Assembly (NCBI RefSeq): GCF_019219095.1
Contig: NZ_JAHUWH010000001.1
Location: 1 to 64,000, forward strand
Direction: 5' to 3'
DNA length: 64,000 nt
Source of the DNA: Acidovorax sp. sic0104
GTDB taxonomy: Bacteria; Pseudomonadota; Gammaproteobacteria; Burkholderiales; Burkholderiaceae_C
Below, in pieces: positions 8,514-16,271 of the stretch. The position numbers and the translations under genes are program-made. Below the pieces are notes generated by a model. It searched no databases. It was not told where the DNA came from and saw only the letters and a list, made by a program, of their open reading frames with translations. Within the stretch, counting starts at the first letter, position 1, and each line of letters opens with the position of its first letter.

Positions 8514-9025
8514 GGCGCCAGCTCCAGCAGAAAGCAGCGGCCCAGCGCCAGCGCCAGGTCGCGCTTGAGCGTGGCCAGCGAGATACCGAGTCGCGTGGAG
8601 ATCTGCGCATGCGTCAGCCCTTCGAGCTGGGCCAGCAGAAACACCTCGCGTGCCCGCGCGGGCAGGCAGTCGAGCACATGGTCCAGCACCTGTAGCGACT
8701 GCAGGGCGATCAGTCGCTGCTCTGGCGATGGCGCCAGTTCGGCCGGCAGCGCGGCCAGCGTGTCCAGGTAGGCCCGCTCGAGCAGGCGGCGGCGATGCTG
8801 CTGGATCAGCAGGCGCCGCGCCACCGTGGCCAGAAAAGGCCGCGGCTCCTGGATGCGCGCAGCCACGCCCGCCGAGATCACATTGACGAAGGTGTCCTGA
8901 GCCAGGTCGGCCGCCTCGTCGCGGTTGTCCAGCCGCTGCCGCAGCCAGCCCTGCAGCCAGCCGTGGTGCGCCACGTAGAGCGAGTGCAGGCTTTCTTCCT
9001 GGGAGGCGGCAGCAGCGGGAGGCAA
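8510..9025 (-). CDS. fecI: FecI-type ECF sigma factor
   Basis: A 171-residue extracytoplasmic-function sigma factor directing transcription of the downstream receptor gene. Region 2 (LYVAHHGWLQGWLRQRLDNR, AADLAQDTFVNVI) and region 4 (LEGLTHAQISTRLGISLATL) are clear, separated by the usual short linker. The apparent start is TTG at 9025 without an obvious ribosome site. The next possible starts would cut into region 2, so this start is kept with some doubt. A Fur box lies 14 bases upstream (9039-9057), giving iron control of the whole fecI-fecR-receptor unit. Confidence 0.88.
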   Translation of the reverse strand: MPPAAAASQEESLHSLYVAHHGWLQGWLRQRLDNRDEAADLAQDTFVNVISAGVAARIQEPRPFLATVARRLLIQQHRRRLLERAYLDTLAALPAELAPSPEQRLIALQSLQVLDHVLDCLPARAREVFLLAQLEGLTHAQISTRLGISLATLKRDLALALGRCFLLELAP

Positions 9026-9038
9026 GGCAATTCTATGT

Positions 9039-9057
9039 ATTGAGAACTATTCTCAAT
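9039..9057. promoter_or_regulatory. Fur box upstream of fecI
   Basis: ATTGAGAA (9039-9046), 3 bases, TTCTCAAT (9050-9057): a perfect 8-bp inverted repeat matching the usual Fur site upstream of ECF-sigma iron loci. It lies directly before the fecI start. Confidence 0.85.
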
Positions 9058-9463
9058 TGTAGCCTGATGAATCCCCTGCCAGCCGGTGCACGGCAAGCGA
9101 CGTATCCTCCCGCCCTTCGAGCACATGCGCACGCAGTACCTCGCCCACATTCTGTGCATTCACATTTTGTGCCGCAGTCGAAATCCGAGGATGATGTTCG
9201 CCGCTGGTGCCCTCGTCGACTACGATCCAGGCCCCGCGAGGGGCCAGTGGCAAAGTGTGCGTGAACGTCATGTCTAAATGGGCGCTGTGAGCAGAACGCC
9301 TTGTGTGAGGCTTCGGTCGACAGGGGTTTGGGGGCGGGCTGTCCCAGGTCCAGGTGCTGTGGATCACCATGGGGGTGCGCGCGATTTCGTTGTGCGCAGG
9401 CACCGTTTCACAGCCGTACGCATGAGCGATGTAGGCAGGAGGGACAGGCCCCTGTTCGCGCAT
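9053..9463 (-). CDS. Hypothetical protein (136 aa), uncertain
   Basis: An open frame of 137 codons whose ATG at 9463 overlaps the stop of the upstream 74-aa gene by one base (TGATG), suggesting coupled translation. The product (REQGPVPPAYIAHAYG..., MTFTHTLPLAPRGAWIVVDE) has no recognised family. Its 3' end runs into the Fur box. It may be a real last gene of the mobilizable-element remnant or only an open frame in junction DNA. Confidence 0.3.
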   Translation of the reverse strand: MREQGPVPPAYIAHAYGCETVPAHNEIARTPMVIHSTWTWDSPPPNPCRPKPHTRRSAHSAHLDMTFTHTLPLAPRGAWIVVDEGTSGEHHPRISTAAQNVNAQNVGEVLRAHVLEGREDTSLAVHRLAGDSSGYN

Positions 9464-9687
9464 CAATTTCTGGTGACGTCCATCAGCTCGAGGTCCCGCA
9501 GGAGGTTTCGCACCTGTTTCAGCTCATCACGAAGAGCTGCGCGACGGCCACCCTTGAAGGCGTTGCGAGATGACTCAGCCAACCCCTCCGCGCTTGTCGG
9601 GCCTGTTGACTGCATCCACGGCTTCCACCGCTTGATTGCCTCGCGCTGCTTCTCGCGCTGCGCGGGTGTCCACTGTCGAGCTGCCAC
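9463..9687 (-). CDS. Small basic hypothetical protein of mobile-element type (74 aa)
   Basis: A 74-residue, strongly charged protein beginning MAARQWTPAQREKQREAIKR, followed by WKPWMQSTGP and a helical C-terminus (RAALRDELKQVRNLLRDLEL). Proteins with this WTPxQRxKQ...WKPWxxSTGP pattern recur beside small relaxase genes in integrative elements of proteobacteria; this is recollection of the family, with no known function. It overlaps the 3' end of the 219-aa gene by 113 bases in another frame, which is unusual. Confidence 0.6.
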   Translation of the reverse strand: MAARQWTPAQREKQREAIKRWKPWMQSTGPTSAEGLAESSRNAFKGGRRAALRDELKQVRNLLRDLELMDVTRN

Positions 9688-10234
9688 GCGCCGACTCCTC
9701 TAATAGTTCGTTTGGCCGAGAATCTATTTTTTTCCGAGCTCGCGATGTGGCCCGGCGTGCGGGGCTACGCTCCCCGGCATTGTTCACTTGCTGCGGCCCA
9801 TGCGCGATGTTGGCTTGGCGGGCGAACAATGCCGGCGGACGCCTGACATTTGCGAGGGCTTCCAAGGTCGCGCGGCTCTGGTTCTGCGCCTTGAGGGCGA
9901 GGCGCAGGTAGCGCTCAGCCACATCGAGGTTGCTGCCCACGTTCGCAGCGGCACGCCTGGCCATCTCGGCGAAGATGCTCTCCAGCGCGCAGGCCTGGGC
10001 GAAAAGCTTCCCCTCCGCCTGGGACAAGTCGCCGTTTCCGATCAGATCGGCTTGAGCATCCAGCGCCTTGAGCAGGTCATCAGCGCCAAATGCTGCCGCC
10101 TCGGAAAACGCGAACTCCTTGGCAACCAATGCGCTAAGAAATCCACCGCCGAGTACGGTCCGCGCGGCCAACAGCGGATCGATGGGCGTAGAGGCCCCCG
10201 TGTTGGCAGGCACAGAAGATGCGGAGGTGGGCAT
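9575..10234 (-). CDS. Hypothetical protein of mobilizable element (219 aa)
   Basis: A 219-residue mostly helical protein. The core is an acidic helical region (VLGGGFLSALVAKEFAFSEA, DDLLKALDAQADLIGNGDLS) followed by the conserved block YLRLALKAQNQSRATLEALA and ARQANIAHGPQQVNN, then a basic disordered tail. This pattern is familiar from genes that accompany Mob/AlpA pairs on integrative elements. Function is unknown; a structural or DNA-transfer accessory role is possible. It lies 78 bases downstream of the relaxase gene on the same strand and overlaps the next gene by 113 bases, so its tail may be altered. Confidence 0.6.
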   Translation of the reverse strand: MPTSASSVPANTGASTPIDPLLAARTVLGGGFLSALVAKEFAFSEAAAFGADDLLKALDAQADLIGNGDLSQAEGKLFAQACALESIFAEMARRAAANVGSNLDVAERYLRLALKAQNQSRATLEALANVRRPPALFARQANIAHGPQQVNNAGERSPARRATSRARKKIDSRPNELLEESARGSSTVDTRAAREAARGNQAVEAVDAVNRPDKRGGVG

Positions 10235-10312
10235 GGTGATCGTGGAGTGAAAAGATCGATATTGCGTCGAAGGAAAAGCCTACACAGGTGTAGGATTTGA
10301 TCTCAGGTTGGG

Positions 10313-11125
10313 TTACTTGGTCGGATCTTCGAACTTGGGCCCCCTGCCCTTGCTGGTAAAGATCTTTTCCATGGTGCGCAGCTTCTTCGCCTTAGGTGCG
10401 AGCTCGATGCCGAGCGTAGGGAAGCAGAGCTCGGGCGCTTGCCTGATCCAGTGGATGAGCTGAGGGCGGAGTGGTGATCGCAGCAGCGGATCCTGACGAC
10501 GCTCAAGCTCATCCAGCACCATCTGAAATGCCCGATCCCTGTCCGCCGCCGAAAGGCGCCCCAGAGGCGGTCGCAGACCGTAGCGCTTTCCTACCTGCTG
10601 GTGGAAAGCTCGATGCGCCGCGCGCAGCTGAGCAGCGTTGCCCATCAACCTGGACCCATTCATCTTGCCTTCGCACAGTGGGAGAACAAGTACATGCATA
10701 TGCGGCGCACGCTCATCGAGGTGGACCACCGCACTGAGGATCTGCTCACTCCCGTACTTGTCACGCGCCCACTGCAGACAGGCGGGGAAAAAACCGCCGG
10801 AGGCGCCAGCATGGCCGGCCGGAAGGGAGAAAAGGAGTTCGAGGGCCCGCACTGCGTCGACTCGCAACTTCCGCACGCCTGCCTCCGCCATGAGTGCATT
10901 CGCGCGACGATTGACCCCCTCTGCATCACTAGGACCGGCAAGGACTACGTTCTGAGCGGTACGCGTCGGGTCGATACGATCCAGCTGCGCATGGTTGTCC
11001 CGCAGATTGTGCTGAGACGCGCTCTTGATGATGCCCTCGCGCTTCAGTTTCTTCATGCGCAGAACTGTGCTTGAGGCGCTTACATCAGAGGCATCGGGCA
11101 GAGTGGTCGAGTCAGCTGCGGTCAA
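10313..11125 (-). CDS. Pre/Mob-type plasmid mobilization relaxase, short form
   Basis: A 270-residue relaxase-like protein. The diagnostic motif is HLDERAPHMHVLVLPL (HxDExxPHxH, metal-binding histidines), and an upstream helical region contains ALELLFSLPAGHAG. Mob_Pre enzymes nick at an oriT and allow mobilization of plasmids or integrative elements; typical members are longer, about 400 residues. Initiation is probably at TTG 11125, because AAGGAGG stands 7 bases upstream. The 5' end overlaps the AlpA-like gene by 14 bases, so both are expressed together. No integrase is nearby, so the element seems degraded. Confidence 0.7.
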   Translation of the reverse strand: MTAADSTTLPDASDVSASSTVLRMKKLKREGIIKSASQHNLRDNHAQLDRIDPTRTAQNVVLAGPSDAEGVNRRANALMAEAGVRKLRVDAVRALELLFSLPAGHAGASGGFFPACLQWARDKYGSEQILSAVVHLDERAPHMHVLVLPLCEGKMNGSRLMGNAAQLRAAHRAFHQQVGKRYGLRPPLGRLSAADRDRAFQMVLDELERRQDPLLRSPLRPQLIHWIRQAPELCFPTLGIELAPKAKKLRTMEKIFTSKGRGPKFEDPTK

Positions 11126-11327
11126 GATCGCCCTCCTTTCGTGCGCCCAGTTCGATGAGGGCCGCTATGTCTGCTGCCCGCCATGCGGTGGCGCGAAGCC
11201 CCAGCTTGACAGGAGCAGGATACCGGCCCGTCTTGACCCCGGCATACCAAGTTGATCGGCTGACAGGAAAGCGGGCGAGAACGGCGTTGAGCCTGAGGAG
11301 GTGATCTTCTGAGTTATGTGACTTCAT
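11112..11327 (-). CDS. AlpA-family phage/island regulator
   Basis: A 71-residue MerR-like winged-helix regulator of the AlpA family: LLRLNAVLARFPVSRSTWY, AGVKTGRYPAPVKLGLRA and WRAADIAALIE. AlpA proteins activate excision or integrase genes in prophages and islands. It is the first gene of the minus-strand set that includes the relaxase. A candidate small RNA with terminator lies about 110 bases away on the opposite strand. Confidence 0.8.
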   Translation of the reverse strand: MKSHNSEDHLLRLNAVLARFPVSRSTWYAGVKTGRYPAPVKLGLRATAWRAADIAALIELGARKEGDLDRS

Positions 11328-11440
11328 GGTCGTCTTTCAAATTGTGAAAAGTCGCCAATCGCTCGAGGCAGTGCTCCGCGCGCACACCCGATAGAACCGG
11401 GGTACTAGCTAAGCAATGTCATGCTCAGTAGAATGCATCC

Positions 11441-11525
11441 GTCTGCCAGGACAGGATCCACCGAGTACTCTCGCGATTGGTTCCAGAATTAGCCTCGTTT
11501 GCCGAAAGGCAGCGGGGCTTTTTCG
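11441..11525 (+). ncRNA. C4-like antisense RNA candidate
   Basis: Predicted transcript of about 85 nt. A TAGAAT -10 box lies at 11429-11434 (no good -35). The conserved-looking segment CTCTCGCGATTGGTTCCAGA is followed by a strong intrinsic terminator at 11491-11523. The segment and the double-stem terminator recall phage C4 antisense RNAs, which silence antirepressor genes in phages and phage-like elements. The resemblance is from memory. No antirepressor gene is visible nearby, so the target is unknown. Confidence 0.4.
11491..11523 (+). terminator. Intrinsic terminator with nested stem
   Basis: An outer stem AGCCTCG / CGGGGCT encloses TGCC-GAAA-GGCA (a GNRA tetraloop). T residues and TTCGTT follow. 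A strong rho-independent terminator. Confidence 0.75.
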
Positions 11526-12216
11526 TTGTGCGTCGAGTCGAATCTCTCTGCACAGGCTTGAATTCTGTGTGATTTCCGCCGTCATATGGGCTGTACAAAA
11601 CGGTCGGAGCCCCGGTCGACGCTGCGTGGCCTATAGCTTTTGTTGAAGGCTCAACAAAACGCTTTGTGCAAAAAAAGTCTTGGCCCGCCTGCAGAGTGGC
11701 AACATCAAATCCACTGCTTAATTAGGGGCTTTATCCAGCACTGTCGCCCACCTTCTCTTACACACCAAGGGTGAATTCCCCTCGGCCGTACTCGACACCT
11801 CGAGTCTCGAGCCTGAGGCCCAATAGAGGATGGAAGCAGTCGGGCAGATCACGCAACGAGGCCACAGGGTGCGGTCCCCGTGCCGGAATGCTCCGCTATC
11901 GCGTGAGCGATTGACTACGCCTTCAAGCGCACGGTGGACCTCACGCGCTTCGCTTCATCTCTGATGGGCGTCTGTAGACTTCCCCGCGCATAGTGCCATT
12001 TGACGCAACGCTGATTCCATCAGCCATGCAGCAGGCCTGCGGGCAGTGCTGAACAGGCCGAGGTGTTTTCTCGTAGCGCGAGCCTGGCCAGCGCCATCCC
12101 TTCTGGACATACACCTCTACTGTGATGAAGTCGTCAGTCGTCGGTATCACTCCCATGGTGGCGGGCGTTGATTGCTTGCAGAATTCAGGCAGTGTTTGTT
12201 GCATGCCAAAAACCCC
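11526..12216. other. Gene-poor junction between element remnant and Crp gene
   Basis: About 690 bases with no gene that can be supported. An 87-codon minus-strand frame (11941-12204) overlaps the Crp upstream region and has no ribosome site or recognised family. The stretch looks like degraded junction DNA. Confidence 0.4.
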
Positions 12217-12903
12217 ATGAGCCAGGAGCCACTCGACGCATTTCTCTCCCAGTCTTCATGGACGGCGTCACTGACTGAAGACGAAGCTCGCCGCGTGCGC
12301 AAGGCGATCACCGTGCGCAGCTATCCAGCTGGAACTGCGGTTTTTACAAGGGGCACCCCGTCATCACATTGGGCCGGGGTGATGGACGGAATGCTGAAGC
12401 TCGACAACATCACCGAAGAAGGCCGCATCAGTACCTTTGCTGGAGTCCCTTCGGGCGCTTGGTTTGGCGAAGGGTCGGTGTTGAAAGACGAACCCCGTCC
12501 ATACGCCGTGACGGCGCTTACGGACAGCGTGGTGGCGCTTCTACCGCGCGCCGAGTTTCTTCGCCTGCTGCATGAGAGCCATCCGTTCGCGCTTTGGCTG
12601 ATCGCGCAGTTGAACGCCCGTCTGGCGCACTATGTCGCGCAGGTGCAGACGGATAGGCTGGGGGACACGACGGCGCAGGTGGCCTATAGCCTGTCAGGCC
12701 TCTTCAACGACGCACTGTTTCCCACCACCGCGCGACGCATCACGCTGTCACAGGAAGAGCTGGGACGACTGTCGGGCGTGTCGCGCCAAGTGGCCAACCG
12801 GGCGCTTCAAGAGCTGCAGGATCGTGGCGCGATCCGCCTGGGCTACGGGTCGATTGAAGTGATCGACCTCAAGGCGCTGCAAGCTATTGCGCGGGAAGGC
12901 TGA
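12217..12903 (+). CDS. Crp/Fnr-family transcriptional regulator
   Basis: A 228-residue regulator with an N-terminal cyclic-nucleotide-binding fold (TAVFTRGTPSSHWAGVMDGM, FGEGSVLKDEPRPYAVTALT) and a C-terminal winged helix (RRITLSQEELGRLSGVSRQV, about residues 165-215). The N-terminal cysteine cluster of oxygen-sensing FNR proteins is absent, so an Fe-S redox role is unlikely. The ATG at 12217 is preferred to that at 12172 because upstream codons are not protein-like. Its 3' end overlaps the convergent acyl-CoA synthetase by 20 bases. It may control the neighbouring synthetase/nitroreductase pair; that is inference. Confidence 0.85.
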   Translation: MSQEPLDAFLSQSSWTASLTEDEARRVRKAITVRSYPAGTAVFTRGTPSSHWAGVMDGMLKLDNITEEGRISTFAGVPSGAWFGEGSVLKDEPRPYAVTALTDSVVALLPRAEFLRLLHESHPFALWLIAQLNARLAHYVAQVQTDRLGDTTAQVAYSLSGLFNDALFPTTARRITLSQEELGRLSGVSRQVANRALQELQDRGAIRLGYGSIEVIDLKALQAIAREG

Positions 12904-14638
12904 GGCCTTCGGGTGCCCCCTCGGCTGGAAGCTGCGCCAGCCGGGTGATCGCATCTTGGCTACCCGCGATTTCACGCAGGCGGAATTTCTGGATCTTGCC
13001 GGTCGCCGTGCGGGGAAGCGCGTGGAACACGACCTGCCGCGGGCACTTAAAGCGAGCCAGGTTCTCGCGGCAGAACGTGATCAGCTCCTCGGCGCTCACC
13101 GTGCCCACCGCGTCCGGCTTGAGCTCGACAAAGGCGCAAGGGACTTCGCCCCAGCGTTCGTCGGGCTGGGCGACCACGGCGGCCAGCATCACTGCCGGGT
13201 GGCGGTGCAGAACGTCCTCCACCTCGACGGACGAGATATTCTCACCGCCCGAAATGATGACGTCCTTGGAGCGGTCGGTGATCTGAACGTAGCCATCGGG
13301 GTGCAGCACCGCGATGTCCCCGGTGTGGAACCAGCCGCCCTCGAATGCCTTGGCCGTGGCTGAGGGGTTCTTGAGGTAGCCCTTCATCACCGTGTTGCCT
13401 CGAATCATGATCTCACCGGCCGTTACTCCATCCGCCGGTACAGGCTGCAATGTGTCGGGGTGCAGCACGCGCAGGTGCTCCAGCGCGGCAGCCCGCACGC
13501 CCTGGCGGGCCTGCAGCCGTGCGCGGCCTGCCGCTGGCAGGGCGTCCCAGCCGGGTTGCCGCACGCAGCTCACGGGCGTACCCGAGACTTCGGTGATGCC
13601 ATACACATGGTCCACGTCGAAGCCCATGGCAGCAATCTCCTGCAGGATGGCGGCGGGCGGCGGCGACCCTGCCGTGAGAACCCGCACCCTGCGCGGCAGC
13701 ACGATGCGCTCGTTCTGCGGCGCGTTGGCCAGCATGGCCAGCACGGTCGGCGCGGCACAGAAGTGGTCCACGCCATGCTCGGCAATGGCCTCGAAGATGG
13801 CTTTGGCCGATACCTTGCGCAAGCACACGTGCGTGCCCGCCGCTGCCGTGATCGCCCAGGTGAAGCACCAGCCGTTGGCGTGGAACATGGGCAGTGTCCA
13901 CAGGTAGACCGGGCTGCGGGGCATGGACCAGTCGGTCAGCTGCAGCAGGCTCATGAGGTAGGCACCGCGGTGGCTGGGCACCACGCCTTTGGGGTCGCCG
14001 GTGGTGCCCGAGGTGTAGTTCAGCGCGATGGGCTCCCATTCGTCCTCGGGCCACACGCCCTCGAATGCCGGGTCGCCTTCGGCCAGCAGCGCCTCGTACT
14101 CCAACGCGGCGAAGCCGGATTGCCCGTGCATGCCTGTGTCGTGAACAACGACGACCAGCGGCGCATGGGCCAGCCCCGCGATGGCCTTTTCAGCCAGCGC
14201 CATGAATTCGCTGTCCACGAGCAGAACGCGCGCCTCGCCGTGCTGCAGGATGAAGGCGATGCCCTCTGCATCAAGCCGGCAGTTGATGGCGTTGATGACC
14301 GCGCCGCACAGGGGAATGCCCAGATGTGCCTCCAGCATGGCCGGCGTGTTGGGCGCGAGGATGGCCACTGTATCGCCGCGCTGCACCCCGCGTAGCGCCA
14401 GCGCGCTGGCCAGACGGTAGGCGCGCTCGCGCGTCTGGGCCCAGGTCTGTGTGGCGCCCCCATGCACTACGGCAATGCCGTCAGGATGGACCTGCGCGCT
14501 GCGATCCAGAAAGCCCAATGGCGTGAGTGGCCGGTGATTGGCGGGGGTGCGTCCCAGACCGCGCTGGTAGGGGCTGGACGATGGGGTTGGGTGATAGGTG
14601 GCGTGCACGCGGATGTCTCCTGTGTCGTTGTCATTCAT
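12884..14638 (-). CDS. AMP-forming acyl-CoA synthetase
   Basis: A 584-residue ANL-superfamily ligase that activates a carboxylic acid to its CoA thioester through an acyl-adenylate. The P-loop YTSGTTGDPKGV (about residues 210-221), the A5 motif YGITEVSG, the A7 motif GWFHTGDIAVLHPDGYVQIT, the hinge DRSKDVIISGGENIS and the catalytic A10 lysine in PRTATGKIQKF are all present. It resembles medium-chain and methylmercaptopropionate-type (DmdB-like) ligases; the substrate cannot be read from sequence. Its start overlaps the nitroreductase stop by 8 bases, so the two form an operon. Confidence 0.9.
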   Translation of the reverse strand: MNDNDTGDIRVHATYHPTPSSSPYQRGLGRTPANHRPLTPLGFLDRSAQVHPDGIAVVHGGATQTWAQTRERAYRLASALALRGVQRGDTVAILAPNTPAMLEAHLGIPLCGAVINAINCRLDAEGIAFILQHGEARVLLVDSEFMALAEKAIAGLAHAPLVVVVHDTGMHGQSGFAALEYEALLAEGDPAFEGVWPEDEWEPIALNYTSGTTGDPKGVVPSHRGAYLMSLLQLTDWSMPRSPVYLWTLPMFHANGWCFTWAITAAAGTHVCLRKVSAKAIFEAIAEHGVDHFCAAPTVLAMLANAPQNERIVLPRRVRVLTAGSPPPAAILQEIAAMGFDVDHVYGITEVSGTPVSCVRQPGWDALPAAGRARLQARQGVRAAALEHLRVLHPDTLQPVPADGVTAGEIMIRGNTVMKGYLKNPSATAKAFEGGWFHTGDIAVLHPDGYVQITDRSKDVIISGGENISSVEVEDVLHRHPAVMLAAVVAQPDERWGEVPCAFVELKPDAVGTVSAEELITFCRENLARFKCPRQVVFHALPRTATGKIQKFRLREIAGSQDAITRLAQLPAEGAPEGLSLPAQ

Positions 14639-15392
14639 GGAAAGTGGTGAACGACTCCACGCTCTCGCGCTCCGTCACCAGAGAGTTCTCCACGCTGGCG
14701 GGGTCGGCGTAGCCCAGGCTCATGCCGCACACGACCATCTCGCTGTAGGGAATGCCAAGCTCGGAGTGGATGGCCGCGTGGAACCTGGTGAACGCCACCT
14801 GGGGGCAGGTATCGAGCCCACGCGCTCGGGCGGCCACCATCACGCTCTGCAGGAACATGCCGTAGTCCATCAGGCTGCCGGCCTGCATAACACGGTCTAC
14901 CGTGAAGATCAGCCCTACCGGCGCATCGAAGAAGCGGTAGTTGCGGCCATGCTGCGCGTGCATGCGTGCCTTATCGTTCTTGCCGATGCCCAACAATCCA
15001 TACAGGTCCCAGCCTACCTTGCGGCGACGGTCCACGTAGGGCGACACCCAGTCGAGCGGGTAGTAGTGGTAGGGCTCGGTCAGGCCTGCACAGGCCTGCC
15101 CATCGTCGTGCAGCGCGGTGATGGCATCGCTCAGCTTTTGCTTGGGTGCACCCATGAGCACGTGCACCCGCCATGGCTGCGTGTTCATACCTGATGCTGC
15201 GTAGCGGGCCACATCCAGGATGCCCAGCAACTTGTCGCGCTCGACTGGGGTTGGCAGAAATGACCGGATACTGCGCCGCGAGACAATGGCCCAATCCACG
15301 GCATGCTGCAGTTCTGGCGCTGTCAGGGACGTATTCGAACTCAGCCTGGAGGAGTGCGTAGGGTGCCCTGGACGAGATGGTGAAGGGATCAT
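14631..15392 (-). CDS. Nitroreductase-family flavoprotein
   Basis: A 253-residue FMN-dependent nitroreductase. The N-terminal signature is VSRRSIRSFLPTPVERDKLL followed by ARYAASGMNTQPWRVHVL. The C-terminal FMN-binding region includes ARGLDTCPQVAFTRFH and VVCGMSLGYADPASVEN. Such enzymes reduce nitro, quinone or enone groups with NAD(P)H. The internal insertion (YHYYPLDWVSPYVDRRRKVG) marks a subfamily common in betaproteobacteria. It is first in a two-gene unit with the acyl-CoA synthetase, so it may reduce the double bond of a related acid or CoA ester; that is inference. Confidence 0.88.
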   Translation of the reverse strand: MIPSPSRPGHPTHSSRLSSNTSLTAPELQHAVDWAIVSRRSIRSFLPTPVERDKLLGILDVARYAASGMNTQPWRVHVLMGAPKQKLSDAITALHDDGQACAGLTEPYHYYPLDWVSPYVDRRRKVGWDLYGLLGIGKNDKARMHAQHGRNYRFFDAPVGLIFTVDRVMQAGSLMDYGMFLQSVMVAARARGLDTCPQVAFTRFHAAIHSELGIPYSEMVVCGMSLGYADPASVENSLVTERESVESFTTFHE

Positions 15393-15531
15393 TCCGACAT
15401 GCTAGGCAGGCACTTCGGTTGTGACTGTCGATGCGATGACATTTGATCCGCGAGAAGCTTGAATGTGTCTAGATGGCGGGGCCTGGTTCATGCGAATTTC
15501 GCAGAATTTTCAACGTGGATTCGCTGGCGGC

Positions 15532-15862
15532 TTACCCCACACCTGCCCAGGCGACAGCACGTCCACAGCCCCCCTGCACTTTCAGATAGAAGTCGTCGTC
15601 ACGCCACAACTCGGCCTGAAAGAGATGGCGCACGCCAGCACGCACACCCAGCAGTTGGTTCGCATCGAAGTCCTGCGACCCACCAAAGCTCACCACCCGT
15701 CAACTGGCCAAGTAGTGCTTGTACCGCGCCGCATGCAGCGGCAGGGTCTGGATGATTTTGATCAGCTCTTCTTCGCCAAGGCTCAGGAGCTCAGGCTCAC
15801 TAGACCAGTCCCTCAATGGAGGACTTGATCGGCCCTTCGTCAAACAAAGTCGCCTGTGTCAT
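15532..15862 (-). pseudogene. Broken AlkB-type 2-oxoglutarate dioxygenase gene
   Basis: The frame opens with MTQATLFDEGPIKSSIEGLV and stops. The adjoining frame continues with LLSLGEEELIKIIQTLPLHA, ARYKHYLAS, an in-frame TGA, then RVVSFGGSQDFDANQLL. This order matches the N-terminal half of AlkB-like DNA-repair dioxygenases. The catalytic HxD...H half is missing. Two lesions and the truncation make it dead. It lies in the debris next to the integrase fragment and left of the GTPase operon. Confidence 0.6.
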
Positions 15863-15939
15863 CCCGCTTCTCCTAACGGAAATCCCGGCTCTCGGTCGCC
15901 ACCTGCCAAGCGCGTCGGCCTTAGGCTGATTGCCGAAGT

Positions 15940-16089
15940 TCACGAGCGCCTGCTATAGGGCTGAACGCTGCGGGTCCGGTTGTCCAGCGGACTCCGTACG
16001 GCGCCACCGCCCAAATTGAGGGCGCGGGTGTAGCTCATGGTCGCTGTCGCACCCGTGTGCTCCAGAAGCTTCTGCCCCGTGCGGATGTC
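15940..16089 (-). pseudogene. Tyrosine integrase C-terminal fragment (integron/phage type)
   Basis: The minus strand reads [20 protein letters not shown] followed by [18 protein letters not shown]. This is the C-terminal active-site region of IntI-like tyrosine recombinases, where intact proteins have DIRTVQxLLGHxDVxTTMIY and GVRSPLD. The catalytic Tyr is kept, but everything upstream is lost at about 16090-16120. The break lies about 150 bases from the GTPase operon, suggesting that the incoming DNA truncated it or that it is a relic of an older element. Confidence 0.65.
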
Positions 16090-16271
16090 GCTTTCCCACT
16101 GCGGCCGGCGAGGGCTAAACAATGGCGCGACTTAACGAACGTCCGGCGCTCGCATGCGTGTGTGTTACAAACTTGCAACGGCTGACGCTAACCCTCGCGT
16201 ACAGCGATGCTGGACCTTGGTAGGCGCGCTTCGGGGCGACGCCGTAATCCACTAGATTGGAAGGAGAGACA

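Noticed and set aside
11941..12204. 87-codon minus-strand frame upstream of the Crp gene
   Set aside because: No ribosome site, no family, and it overlaps the Crp 5' region; not supported as a gene.
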